From Cristatella mucedo (Eukaryota; Bryozoa; Phylactolaemata; Cristatellidae), in assembly GCA_009760855.2 (NCBI GenBank), contig WPIO01000091.1:971001-1035000 (forward strand): 64,000 nucleotides of DNA, in the 5' to 3' direction. The stretch's first letter is position 1. Every line of letters starts with the position of its first letter. Positions 1-14,000 of the stretch are shown here, in pieces. The position numbers and the translations under genes are program-made. Below the pieces are notes generated by a model. The model was not told where the DNA came from. It worked only from the letters and a program-made list of their open reading frames with translations, and searched no databases.

Positions 1-559
1 GACCGAGCGTTGACGATGACATTGCCGATGAAGCTGAAGTAGGCGATCCGTGCTTGCAGACAAAGTTCGACAGGCTCATAATTTTTATCATTATCTAAAA
101 TAGTCATATTAAAAATGCCCTCAGAGACTGAGTCATCACACAACTACGGTACATCCTGACGTTTTGAAATGCTGCTAAGCTGAATAGAAGCTTGGATCAG
201 TCAGTGTAGGGACTGTAGAGAGAGTTCTCATGTAGAGATTAGAGAGCTTCACTTTAAAGCAAACTTAAGACAATCAATCAACAGTGAGAACTGTTCAGAG
301 AGGATTTATCAACCCCCCCCCCGGGAGCATCTGAAAGTCAAACTTATTGATGTGCCAGGTGCTTTCTCGTTGGGCCGGGTATAGCTCAATGTAAGAGACC
401 CGTATGACTTTCTGCATCAGTATGAGGGAAACCAACAGTAAGGTACAAAACCACATAAAAAAAGAAAAGCACATGCATATAATTGCTCCTTTAGAAAATT
501 GAATAACTATCTGGTCAAGAGCCTCATTAATAGGGACTGTGACAGTCAACAAGCTAATG

Positions 560-561
<2 letters not shown>

Positions 562-637
<76 letters not shown>

Positions 638-641
638 CCCT

Positions 642-711
<70 letters not shown>

Positions 712-787
712 CTCTCTCCTTTCTCAGCTCTTACTCTCTCCCCTTTCTGCCTCTCCTGTTCCTCTCTTCTCTTCTTAGTAATTTCTC

Positions 788-847
<60 letters not shown>
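562..847. repeat. (CT)n microsatellite cluster
   Basis: Three long CT arrays, 562-634, 645-708 and 792-847, separated by short pyrimidine-rich interruptions. It lies in the UNC80 intron downstream of exon 17. The Ser-Leu repeat frames across it are not genes. Confidence 0.98.
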
Positions 848-851
<4 letters not shown>

Positions 852-1239
852 ACTTCTCTCAGTCGCTCTTTTATCATGAAAAAAGTAATAATAATAATAG
901 GAAACTTGTATAGCACACTAAGAGAACTAATCTCTCCTCCCTCACACTCTTCTCTCTCTTTCTCAATCTCTCCTCTTTCTCTTACACACTCCGTGCACTC
1001 CAGCTCTTGCCTGTCGAGGTACTGAGAGGACTCATCACGGGAAAGCATTTCAAAGGTGCACCACAGTGAGCATCAAACCACCACAAAGCATAGCAAGTGC
1101 TGGAGCCGACTGCAAGTGGCATTGCGACATTCGGCGGTGATGGTGTAGGCGGTGTAGGCCAAGTGCTAATAGCTATCCAAAATGCTTCTAGAATATGAAG
1201 AGTTCCTGGCACACTCAACAGTACGTCGTTCTTGCTTGC

Positions 1240-1403
1240 CTTCATCCATGACATCTTATTGTGGAGGTCATCATAAATCTCAAGAATGAATGGGTCGACT
1301 TCTGCAAGGTCCTCATCCTCCTCGACGAAGACATTGCCATCCTCCGAGCAGAGGTACTCGTGCTGGCTGATGCTGCTCACCTTGCGACTCGAAGACTTCC
1401 AGC
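1240..1403 (-). CDS. UNC80: UNC80 exon 17 (probable; last exon in window)
   Basis: The acceptor follows GCTTTTTATAG (phase 1). The frame reads [31 protein letters not shown] and [11 protein letters not shown]. The MSW motif after an acidic stretch resembles vertebrate HRNMSWLHV. No GT donor fits well. ATGAAG|GCAAGC is a good GC-AG type donor in phase 0 and would end the exon at 1240. An alternative is a tiny exon ending at CGCAAG|GTGAGC, 26 nt after the acceptor. Confidence 0.6.
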
Positions 1404-4400
1404 CTATAAAAAGCAGAGCTGGCACCCGTCTGCCACATCTACCCGGAGCCCCGAGCGATCCGGTGCTATGCAAAGACTGCTAGCGCATGCGGTTTAAAGG
1501 AAGCCACGTCTCCAACCCGATGCTGCACGGCTGCCAGCACGGTCGCAGCGGACGACATGCGCATGCTTGCTTGCTCGCCACTCTCAGCTGGGCAGCTGAT
1601 CGGCGCCACCTTGTGATCAAACTGTGTCCATTGCGCGGGCGTGCCCTGCCAACACCGGCAACAAACAGCAGCAGCTAGAGGTGCCGTCTGGGCACACCTT
1701 CGTTTTTCTTAAGTTTGATGCTTCGCTTGGCCTTGAGGCTCGGCTGTCCTGCACCAGTCAGTGACGTCTTCTTCACTCGACCCTGCGCTGCGCGAGAGAT
1801 AACTCAAGTTTAGCCATTCTTAAGGCATGTGACACGAGCCCATGGCATATGGCTAGCAAACAAGCATCCGGCGGTCGCTACCGCCGCCGGCTGCGACTTA
1901 CGCTTGCGGTGCACTGCCGATGCTGTCGCTGCTGCGGCTGTCGCATCCGTGCTGTTGAGTGATGTGGCGCTACCCAGCATGCCCGCGGCGGCGCTAGGCC
2001 CACGGCCGCCGCCCCGCTGACTACGGCCGCTCTCTGCAAGGCAGGGGATCAGATGCGGCTTTGGTGAGAGCCATAAGAACCATTGATGTGAAGCCAGAGC
2101 AAGCACAGAGGAAAAGGAATCGAAGGCTCCTGCTCTCGTGGTCTCGGCCTGAGTCAACCGTGCATTTTTCGTGAGCAACCGTGTTACATTATTAGCTCCT
2201 AGATGGCATAGCATAGACCGAGCTCGTCAATATGTAATCCTTGCTTGAGCAGCAACGGTTACTACACGGGCAGAGGCCACTAGCAGCTGTACCCGAGCAG
2301 CTTACAGCAAGCCTCCCTATAAAAATGTAAGGAAAATGAACCGCGCCAACAGTGAAAACAGTGAACACAGGGAACAGGAAGCTAAGAAAAAAAGCTGCCG
2401 AAAGTCGGGCACTGGTGCATTGCCATTACTGCTTAGGGGCGATGGCTTGGCCAGGCATAGCAGACGTGACTCAATTGGTTGAAGGGACGTGATTCTTTCG
2501 TCACATGGAGGCACCAGGTAGCAGCATGCCCGGCAGACCTAGTCACGGTCAGCATGAGAGCAGCGCATCTCGAAAACAGCAATTTCCGGCCGTCTGCCAC
2601 TTCTTAATGAGATCCCTTGTTGCTTGAACTGCATGCTCCCAACAAGCAGCTACACTTGCACGACCACGGGTAACTGGTGACTGCCTGTGACAAGCCGGGC
2701 ACCGCCAACTCTTCAGTTAGCTGTTCCATTCCTCCGCCCTAAGACCGATAGCAGCAGAAGCTTTTGCTTTGCATGTCCTAGACTGTGGAGCTCACTTCCA
2801 TAATTCTTACGCAAGGACATCTACTCTCCCGCCGCCGACTCTGGTATATCCTTAAAGGAACGTCCTGTGCTGCCGCTTCCATGCTACTCACTACCTCAAC
2901 TGCTCTCCTGTCTCAGCTTTGCTTCTCACTTTCTTTTTGTTGCGTGAGATGAAATCTGTTGGCTATCAAATGTGCAGCAAAATCGCTTAGGCTTTAATTG
3001 TGCTCTACAAAACTCTCCTTCGTAACATTCTCCTTCGTAACACCCACAGAGTCTTTATGGTCTTGTGGACTTACAGACAGAGATACATTATAATACGTTA
3101 CCTAGCTCCGTTATGCTATTTTACCTGCCATTACCTAGACTTGAAAGTCACACACCGATCACAGGTATGGAGGTATGCACTACTTGCCACTACTACAGCA
3201 GCACCGGCTAGCGGCACTGATTGGCCCAGCTGGCCTCCCCCAACCAGGCCAGCCGGTCCTGGATGCCAAAAGCTACGCTGGCATTCCCAGACGACGGTAC
3301 TCCAAGAATGCAATGGCCAGCAGTGGCGCTTACGCCTGCTCCGCCCTGCAGCAGCCGGCGCCTGCTCAGGTGGAGGCGAGAGCACGCTGCGCTCGTGCCA
3401 TTTGGAGCCGGCTGCCCCGAATGATGCAGACAAGTGCAGTGAAGGCACGCCAGTAAGACCCCGTGATAGCAGGGTGGGCAGTAGGGACAAGCGAGGGCAG
3501 TGCTGCTCCAAATGTCGAGGCAATCTAGCTGGTTGTTCCCAGGACCGAGTTGCCCCATCATTCAGCCGGGACTGTTGCAGACTGGTGTGTTCGCTTGTAC
3601 ATTTCCGTGAAGAGCTGACCCACACCCCTGGAGGCAGCCTAGCATAACGCACCGTGCCGTGACGGCATGGTACTCAGCTGGCCAGTCAAATGCAGAGCCT
3701 AGCAGCTGACTCAGAGGTCTCGGTAAGGAAGAAGTGAATGTCTGCTGCTGCTGCTGCTGATTGTTGCCCTGTTGCACTACTTGAAACGAGACTTTCTCGA
3801 GAGCATAACCATTCAGGTGCTACTATTCAAATAATTTTGTTGAGCCCTCCTCACCAGTGCCCGTTCCAGTGCCAACCTTTGCTGGCTTGAAATCCACATT
3901 AGGCACAGCACTGACTAAACGTACTTCTACTGTATCCGACTCTATTGGTAGCACTGTCACTGGATCTAGGGTAATTGCTCCAAGCCTTCTGTATCTACGA
4001 TCGGCTCTACGCAGCCAGAATTCACAACCAGACCTGGCATTCGAGCTCAGGCACAGAGATCTTCCATAAACATAGCAGCTGGGGCAGCAGCGAGCAGTAA
4101 GTCTGAACTCGAACTGCCAATGCGATCTGCTGCTACTGCAGCCACCGTTGTCACCGAAGCTGCAGCTGCTAGTGGCGCAGCTTTAGTGGACGTCTCAGCC
4201 CTTCACAGACAGGTCGCTGCTGTCTTTGCGCCGCAGCTGCCGGCTTCACCTGTGCCGTCCAGTGTCGGTGACGTCGAGCGAACTCGCTCTGAGTTGAGCG
4301 AGTGTCCCGGACTGATGGGTCCGCCACTCGACAAGGCTGCAGCGTTTCGCGAGGCTCGCGAGTGAGGCCCTTGGAAAGCGGCGTAGGGATGTGCCACGGG

Positions 4401-4980
4401 CATGTGCTGATAGGACTCTCTGAGGAAAGCCGTGATCTCCATGAGCAGCAGGCAGGCGATCGATCGGAGGCTCGGTGGGCAGGCGCCGCTGCCAGATGGA
4501 GCAGCGCTTGCCGAAGCGGCCGATCTGTGCAGAGGCACTGCAACAAGAAGAACGTCTAGGGACACGCAGAGAGAGTGGAGGTGCTCATTGGCCGCTAGCT
4601 AGGAGGTGACACGGAGGTCGACATTAGAAGACAAAGCAGTCAGGTCGGGCCAGCCCTAAAGCCTGACTTTGAGCACCGATCACAGCAGCTGGGCAGTGTG
4701 GAAGCAGCTCCTATAAGCAAGGCTCAAACGTCATGCAGCTCGAAAGTCGTTGCACTTCTTTGCAACTGCAGCTTTGATTCAACCTTTTCAAAGACTCTGC
4801 AAAGACTCACTGAGCCACAGTGTTGCATGCCAGCAACGATTGCATGCCAGCCTTAGCTTCGCAGTCTATGCAGCCTCCATGCAATGACATTCCTTTGGAG
4901 CCGAATTATGAAAAGCTTTCAAGAGGCAACATATCGATTAACTAGTTTTCGAGTCAACTCTCGCTCACTCTCCTCACTCG

Positions 4981-5029
<49 letters not shown>

Positions 5030-8000
5030 TTCTATCACTTGTCTCTCCCCCTTTCTTCCCTTACCGCTAATGTCATCTCACATTCTGTGTGGGAAGCGAT
5101 GCATATGCAGCAGCAGTCCCCATTTGTTTTTGAGAAGTGCACATCAAATTGCTCACCATTCAGATTTCAAGCATGACATGTCCTGCAGGGAAATGCTAGG
5201 CTGTAGACAAAGAGCACAGCATCTGTGATGGTTTATGAATGTCACAGGCAACCAACCTTTGCTGCAAAAATGAGCTTAAGGAAAAGCATGTTTCGTCTGC
5301 TGCCGCCTAGCTTTGTGCATCGTGTGAAGACAAAAAAATTCCCAGTCATGATAAGATATTGTTATTAGCCACCTACTGTATGCAATTAGTAATCATCCCT
5401 TGTCCAGGAAAGCATAAGAATTATTAAGCATAAGAAATAAGGATTTTGCCAAAGAAGATATTTTTTTAATAATTGCCAATATTTTGCTCCTTCTTGACCC
5501 TAACCGGGCACGATGGAAAAGGCAGAGGTGCCTCTTTAGAATAGTGATCTGTAGTTTTAGAACTAGAGATGATAGTTTCATTAATTGGTATCATCTGGCT
5601 ACCCAGACGACATCTGGATGCTGAACGTTCAATTGGCACGTTGTGTCACAGGCACTGCAGGTCTATGAGCAACTATATGTCCGAGGATGGATGTGTTGTA
5701 AAGGAGGGAATAGTGTAATGCCCTTCGATTATGGACAGTGAGCTTGACAGCTGAACCTTGATTATGAACGATGAGCTTTGCAGCTGAATTAGAGCTGAGC
5801 TACTTACAAAGTAGCCGCGATAAGGTGAGACTTATAAGCAGCTATATGTTTAAATTAGGCACGACAGTAATTATGGTCTGACTTATGACCTGGCTATAAT
5901 ATAAGGCTTGTGCATGACCCGCAGTCACTCTCTTGAATCACTGGTCTGCCGGTCGGTGAGCCCTAGTGCTGAGCACAAGCTGCTGTAAGCCTGCCAGCGA
6001 GTCAGCTGGTATCTGTTATGAATTCACCTGTGGCTATCAGCCGTACCATACATGCTGATGCTTGTGCTTTTCATACTACGGTATTTTTGCTAGATCTGCT
6101 TGCGGTACATTGAGTGCTGTGTGTATCGCATCGTTGGCATATTGTGAGCTTCGGAATTTAGCACATGGAATGGTTTGTACTGCTACCCGAACTAGTGAGG
6201 GTCGTGCAGTCATAATAGCCGGCCCATAATCACGTTTAATGGGGAAGTAGCTCATTGCCGGTGGGCATGCTGCATGACCTGCCGACATCAACATTTCCGA
6301 CAGACTTTTCGGTGGTTTGCCGTGACAGCAAATGGGTCATTAAGTGGCATTGGGCTGCCGGGTTGACTTCTCACATCTTGGTAAACCATGACGAAGCCTA
6401 CCGGCAGGCTGGCCTGTGGAGATCCAAGAATGGATCCAACGCGGCTGGCTGAAGTTCTTCGGCTGCATTGTGAGGGCCTCGTGCCGCTAATGGCAGTGTT
6501 CCAGGGCAATAAAGACAAAGTTAGGCCTTTGTTAGACTACGGTGAGTTAAACCAATATGTGTCCAGCCACAGTGCCAACGGTGACATTTGCATCGAAAGC
6601 TACAAGAGAGAGGCTCCACATGAGAAGCATTGTCAGCATTGTCGACCTTCGAAAAGCTCCATGCCGACACTAACCTGTGGAAATACCAAATTCTTGCCTA
6701 CCAGGGTTTGTAGATGTTTGTAAAAGGATAAGTTTTGGATTAAACGTAGCACCTAAGCTAATGACCACTGTGCTAAATAAGATATTTTCTATGGACCCAG
6801 GGGTTTGACTGACTTGTGAACGATATAATCGCAAACAGAAACATTGTCACGAATGAATCGCTCTCCTACGACAGAATCACGTTATCGCTCTCCTGCGACA
6901 GATTGGGCTTAAAGCTAAGACCCCCCCCCCAAGGAAAAATTGGTCGAAGGCCTCATGCTAGATCAATGCCCATGATGGGGTGAAGAAGTGGAGCAGTGAT
7001 ACCTAAGTGATAACAAATTCTTCAGTCAGCGATCCGGAGGCAGCTTTTCTCGTAGTGAGAACAGTTCAGAACAGACCATTTTCCCCTTGCTGAAGGGCTT
7101 CGACCGGCCTGCAGCTATTTGCAGAGAGCCACGAATGAGCTGTCCTGGGATGCCAAGGTTACAGAGGACGTCCGTCGGATGGCACAGGAGATCAGACGAC
7201 TGGTGATAAAAGAGGATCCTGTGCCCGGTGTGTGGAATGTGCCCTCGAGTAAGTTGTAATGCAAGCAGCTTAGAGATATGCACCTGCATGCAAATTAGAG
7301 GGTGGGCTGGAGAATGCTTCATGGCTTAGAAAGTCAGATGGCGTAGTGCATATACACCGAGCTCTATGCTGTCATACTGGGCCTAAATTTAGCCATGGCC
7401 TGGAACCTTTGCCACATCAAGATGTTCAATGACTCTGCCACTGTGCATTCGTGGCTTCGATCTCTTGTAGAATGCGATCAGCCTATCTGAACGAGAGGTT
7501 TGGGTGAGGCTTTATCGTGGGACAATAATCCATGATGTAATTAAGGGATATGACCTTTATTGAGAATAAAGCTGGTGGCTTCGGCCGACAACAAAGGAGC
7601 AAAGGAGACCACTTAACTCGAGTACCACAGCCTTGGCTCAAGCCAATCGCAAATCTCGCAGCAGCTGCTCTAGCACAACAACTAGATCTGCACATTGTCC
7701 ACGGTTTGCATCACCTGGAGGTTGACTGCACGTTGCACCTGGCCAGGCTGTGCTAACCCGGCAATTCCGAAATGCAACACACAGTTAAATCCTAGTAATA
7801 ATAATAATAATGCATTTGATAAAGCGCCCTAAGAGAACTCAAGCTCTTTCTAGGAGCTGTACAACTGCTGCAAAGGAGCCACGATCGAATGGTTAGTGGT
7901 AGCATCCTCAATAAAAAACAAGAATAACATGGTTAGACGTGACATGCATAGAGTCAGCATGCAAATATGGTTAGTGGCAGCATGCACAGTGTCAGCAAAC

Positions 8001-11000
8001 ATAAAGGACGAATCACAGGGACCCACTAAATGCAGTCATTAATAGATGCATTTTTAATTTCTTTTTTAATGTAGACAAGTCAGGAGATGTCGAGACACAG
8101 GTCGGAATAGAGTGCCAGGCTTTAGGAGCATACGAACTAAAGGCACGGTTTCCAAATGATTTGAGGCTTGTACGAAGTATAGTTAAACAATGCATGAGTT
8201 GCCGGTCTGTGGATCCAGCACAAGTGTTCTGGAGCCGTGGACTTCTGGATGTAGATGCCAATTGGCACCGCCAGGCAACTGATGTGACCTTCAATGGAGT
8301 CAGGTATCAGACACATGTCGATAGTGTCCCCAGCATGCTTTTCATATGCTGGGCATATCCCCAATGAGAGTGAGATCTCGGTGTCCGATACTTGGAAGAG
8401 ATATTCCGAGAAAGGGGCAACCACGACAACTAACTTTCTAGCTGTTTATTTTCTGCGCTGTGCTGGGTCGGCAATGCCATGACATGTGAAGTCTTTTGTT
8501 CCTGCCTTCGGGTTATTCTTTGTCTTGTTGTTGTTGCCCTGCTTATTATGCGATGTTTAGATCTTGGGAGCATGTGGTCTAGGTGCAGATCGTCTCTTAG
8601 CTGCAATGCGTTAGCCAGCCTTCGATCAGCTGATGCCATAAGTAGTGGCCGGACAAAGTGGCAGACCAAGGAGGCAACATAACGTAGATTCCTGGATGGG
8701 CTGTCAGGGTCTGCAGGGGAGGCTGAGGAGCAGAGCGATGTCATGGACGTCGACTGCTGAGCTGGAGGCTTGATGGAGAAAGAGTACACGTTTGATCAAG
8801 CCCGCTATAGTGTTTCGTGTCGGTGCTACTAGATAAAAACTAAAAATCCCGATACCACCTGAAAATGATGCTGTACTCACTTTTAACTGCTGCGAACATA
8901 CCAGTTGGAAAAATCACATTCTAAATGAAAGCACGTTCGGCTCAAAAAAAGGAAAGTCAAGGTAAGCCGATCGAATGGCCATATCTTATTTAGCAGCATC
9001 AGACCCCTAGTGACTGTCACTACTACTTGTAGTGAGCAGTAATGGATTGCCTGCTGTGGGACCCAAATCTACAGCCTGGGTCGTGAAGTGGCTATGAGCT
9101 CTATATATATATATATTCAAGATAGAGTTTCGGCAATAACTCAATAAGTTCAGAGCTACATTGTCTTTAGGCAACTTTTTTATCTGCAAAAACTCACCAT
9201 CACCGATGCTCAAGACGCAAAGATCAAAACGATCAGATCCTTAAGAAAGCCAAAATTTGAGGTGCTCATCCCGATCGTTGGGACTAGCAAGGGCAGACCG
9301 AGAGATGCTTAAGTATTTTCAGGAGCCCAGAGAGATGGCCATCTGTCATTTCTACAACTGACCACCTCGATGGAGCATGGACAACGTGATCAGCTTGTAT
9401 AAGGCAGCCATTAATAGAGTGCTGCTGTTTAGAAATGGACTGCTTGAAGTGAAACCTACCTTCGACAAGATAATCCTCCTCAGTGTCATCGAGGCGAAAT
9501 TCGAAGTCTGCAGCAGTGACGACAGTAAATATGTCGAAGCTGTTTTCCTCCAATAATTCCTCCAAGTGCGCACCAATGGCCTACAACAATTTGCTTCTAA
9601 ACCTTAAACACAGGATGCTCACCTCATCACCTTGCCAGATTTCATTTGGCATGCATCCCTAGCCTAAAGAGAAGAATTTCGAGCTCCGACAGCTCAGAGA
9701 ACAGCTAGGCTCATAGCTCAACGGTCGGGAGGTTGTCACAGTAGTGGAGCACTGGCTCCAACAGATGCAAGGCAGAATCACAGATCGGACTTCGGTCCGA
9801 CGTTCATCCTCGTCGTCCATGCCGAAACGACGCAGTATCGTACGAGAGCTCGTGACAGACGGTAGAACACGAAGAGCGACCACTGTTACATTCACCACCT
9901 GTTCTCTGATGAGCGATAATGGCCTGACACTGGTCACTCAGCCGGTAACAGGTGTCGCACAGAGTAAGTTCTGCAAGCAGCCTTCACGGTGCTACCAAAA
10001 AGATCATCTGAAGTACCTCTAAAATATGGAGTGCCTCAGGGCTCCGTGCTAGGTCCGGTTCTTTTCACGGTTTATACTCTCCCTCTTGCTGATGTGATTG
10101 CCAAGCACAATCTAGGCTTTCACTTCTATGCGGATGACACTCAGTTGTACCTTTGCTTTGATCCCTCCCAGCCTTCGAGCACCTCGAATTCTCTCAACTC
10201 ACTTGCTGCATGCATTGATGACATCCGCACATGGATGGCAGCAAATTTTCCAAAACTAAATGATGATACAACTAACTTACTAGTTATGGGCAAACCCAGT
10301 GTGATTCAGAGATTGGAAAGGCTGACTTTCAAAATTGGCTCTGCCAGCATATCTCCAGCTGAATCAGCTCGAAATCTAGGAGTCATATTCCAAAGCGACC
10401 TCTCGTTTGACGACCACATCAGCTCCACAGTCAAATCTGCCTATTTTCAGCTTCATAACATTGCTAAAACTAGGGCTTGTTTAGATAAGTATACCGCATC
10501 CAAGTTGGTCCATGCATTCGTGACATCCCGTCTCGACTTCTGCAACTCACTGCTTACTGGCCTACCAGCATGTGCGATCAGGCGATTGCAGCTGGTGCAA
10601 AACTCTGCAGCTAGGCTTGTCTGTCGTAAGCATCGCAGTTGCCACATTACTCCATTTCTCGCCGACCTGCACTGGCTACCAGTGAGGCAACGGATTGACT
10701 TCAAGGTTTTGTCACTCACTTTTAGGTCTCTTCATTTTATGGCTCCAGCCTATCTTTCAGATATACTACCCCATCAGGCCAAGTATCGTACCACCCGCTT
10801 TTCGGAATCCAACAGTCTGGAAATACCTCGCACAAACCTTAAATCCTTCGGAGACCGTGCATTTAGTTCATATGCTCCCAAAGCCTGGAACTCCCTCCCG
10901 ACCTGCGTCAGAACATCTCCTGACCTGACCACATTTAAAAGGAACTTAAAAACATACCTATTTAGGACAGCATTTAGTGGGTCCCTGTGATTCGTCCTTG

Positions 11001-14000
11001 ATGTGCTTATGCGTGCTGACACTGTGCATGCTGCCACTAACCACATTTGCATGCTGACCCTGTGCATGTCACCCCTAACCATATTATTCATTTTGTTTGT
11101 TTTTCAAGCATGATTTTACTTACTATTCAATTGCATATCACTTTGCAGCAAATGTAAAGCGCCTAGAAAGAGATTAAGTTCTCTGAGGGCGCTTTATCAG
11201 GTGCAATATTATAATTATTATTATTACTACCACAATGCCGCATGCAAAAAAAAACAACCTCTACTTGTCGTTTTATCTGACCGAAGGGGTGCTTTCGGCA
11301 GACTGCCAAACATTCCTAAGAGGTATGGAAATGCTCAATTTGCTGCTCGAGAAGACTAATGAATATAGTAATCAATCATTGATTTACAAGTGGAGCCGTG
11401 GGTAGTAAGTCAGGCGATTGAGTGGCGACACGTACGAGTGCACACGAGTGCACACGAAAACAAAGTAATGTAGAGGTTGCCTAATCAAGAAAGCCTCATC
11501 TATAGAAGAGCCTTAACCCTATCATCACCAATTGCAGTAGGCAATAGTGGATATCCTCCACCAGGACTCGATTTCTCACCACCCGGGTAGTTGAGTTCGA
11601 GCACCCAGCACCCCTGGGCAAAGGATGCAAAGGCTGCAGTTGCACAGTCTGCTGCTGACTTTAATATTGCACTGCATTATATTACCAGCCTGTACTGAAA
11701 ATGCTTCCGAAATGTTGTTTTCAGCACTTTGAAAATGTTTCAAATTTACTGAATGACCTTTTGATCCCCCATTTTTAGTTAGCAATCTCTGTGCACGTCG
11801 GAAACTATCAAACTTGCTTGACATGGGTAGTGCTGCATGCAAACGAACTCAAACACCGTGTCGATAAATCGTAGATCCTCCTGCCAGGCTATGAATGTTT
11901 GATGCAAGTTCAATCAACTACTGCCACAAACAACTCAGCTCTACCTATTCTCGTATACTGGTCAGCCCCGCTCAGCTGGGGCATCGTACACGTAGCTGCT
12001 ACTGCGCTAGGACCATCAGCGTAATCTTGCGGCACGATGTGCCGGAAATTCTTGTAAGATAGGAAACAGCATGCAGATAATTTCAGCAGAACTGCTGCAA
12101 GGGCGGCAGCAGCATTGGCCCTCACCTCTGCCCACTTGTAGAACAGCAAGGCAGCAGTTCTCTGCAGAGTAACAGACTTCTTGAAAGCAGCCGGAGCCAA
12201 ACAGCGGCCACCTCCACCGCCGGACACGTAGCCTCGCATCCAAGCGGGCCATTCGCCTGAGTTGCAGCGGTGCACAAAGTGTGCGCATTCCAGCAGGATG
12301 CAGGCGCGGCCTATCACTGGCGCATCCTGTCATAAGGGACACACGCAACGTCATCGTTGATGCAAACTAACCTTTCTGCAACCACAGAGCAAGCAGCAAC
12401 AAAAAGACAAGGGCAAGGCAGTTCACAAAACACGTGGCATCTGTGGCAGCTCTGCAAATGCACTGGGGGCTGTGTTCTGTCATCGTGCCCTGTCAGTGAT
12501 GACACGTGCACGATGGCACGATGACACGTGCCCTGTCAGCCGACCTCCTCAGCAGGCCAGTAATGCACGAAACTGCAGGCACACAGTGAAGAGGCCAGCT
12601 CATTAATGCTCGATCAAGTAAGCATGTCGACCGAATTATCCACGTGCATGAGTTGCAGACACATCTGGCATACGGGGAAGCCAAGCCAAGCGTGCCAAGC
12701 AGCCCAGCATGCCACAGAATGTCGACAGCAGCTGAATCCGACCTCTGTTCACTATCTGCCGGGTCGCACTGGCCTGCGAATGTCTGGGTGATGGAAGGAG
12801 TATACTCAGAAAGGCTACAGCCGTAATGGCTCTTGTGATCTAAATCGTTCTCCGTTGACCACTGCTGCAGAGCAGCAGGAGCTGTGGCAGTGCTGCTCTG
12901 CAGTAGTCTGGTTGAGAATTGAGCTGCACGATGTGCCAATTTATTCGTCAAGAGTACACGACATATGCCCAACGAATTTCATTGAAAACGTGACCCAATC
13001 ACTTCCAATTGAACTACCGTCTAATTACACTGTGGCAGCTCGTGTCTGCTCGTGTCTTCTCCCAATTGGCTTCTACATTGTAGAGCTCTGGTTTGATCGA
13101 TTGGCAGTACATCTGCTGCTTTCCTCGCAGGCTTACCTGTCTGCTACATTTCTGGGCAGCCAGAACTGTCGGCTCGTAGAGGAGGTAAATATCGCTGCTC
13201 TTGAGATAAAAAAAAAGATAAAGCCACTTTGCTCGCTGCCATTAGAGTGTCCCAGACGCTTGAAGTCGGCACACAGAGGTCCACATCCTACTCCAGATAC
13301 CTGTGCGCCTATTGTTGTAGAAGGGCGCATGCCACAGCAGCTTGCTAAGGGTGGCAACAGCCGCAGGCCTCATCGCTGAGGTTAGCAAAACTTACAAGGT
13401 CCTGTGCTTGACCGGACGTCGGACAGAAGACACTTCACACCTTTCTGGGTACAGAAGGGAGGCGATCACACAGGCTGCAGGGGCTGTCTCGCCTAGACCA
13501 GCACCGACCTTGCATGGCCATGCATTCCCCTCTTGGAGCCAGCCGAGGTCACGATACAGTCAATGGCAAATAAATTTATTCGAAAGTTGGTGAGCAGTGA
13601 TAGCACACTTTTCAAGACCTGGGGACCGAGGTCGTGGGTTCGAGTCCTGCTGCGGTGGGCGATCCTGTATTGCCGCTGCAAGCGGCAGTGATGGCCTTAA
13701 AGGCTCTTCTGTCGCTATACCAAAGAGGTTGCTAAATCAGCTAGTATTCATTTTTTTTCATTTAAGGTCATTGGGTACTGATTCCCAGTAGCTGACTCAG
13801 CCATTCCAAACAAAAAGGAGAGCAGAAAAGCCTACCGGCTACCTGCTGACCTGAGCAGTACAGGCATCGGTGAGTGTAAGCTGCAGCGGCTGCTTTTTTT
13901 TCTCTAGACATTAGATTAGAGATTTTAGGCTCCTGTTATTATTTTGCTATACAGCAGCTGTGCCATGCCCTCGTCATGCATGCGACACGGGGCACTCCCA

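Noticed and set aside
499-879. Ser-Leu repeat ORFs (also Arg-Glu, Thr-His and Cys-Val ORFs at 21875, 40091 and 58159)
   Set aside because: They are translations of CT, GA or CA microsatellites, with no start, splice or homology support.
3131-3652. Overlapping 93-215-codon ORFs on both strands
   Set aside because: GC-rich sequence produces open frames on both strands. No family resemblance and no phase-1 splice pair. Left as unassigned.
13637-13647. tRNA genes at the many GGTTCGAGTCC-type box B motifs
   Set aside because: No cloverleaf with anticodon and acceptor stem could be drawn. All are diverged SINE heads with long unrelated tails.
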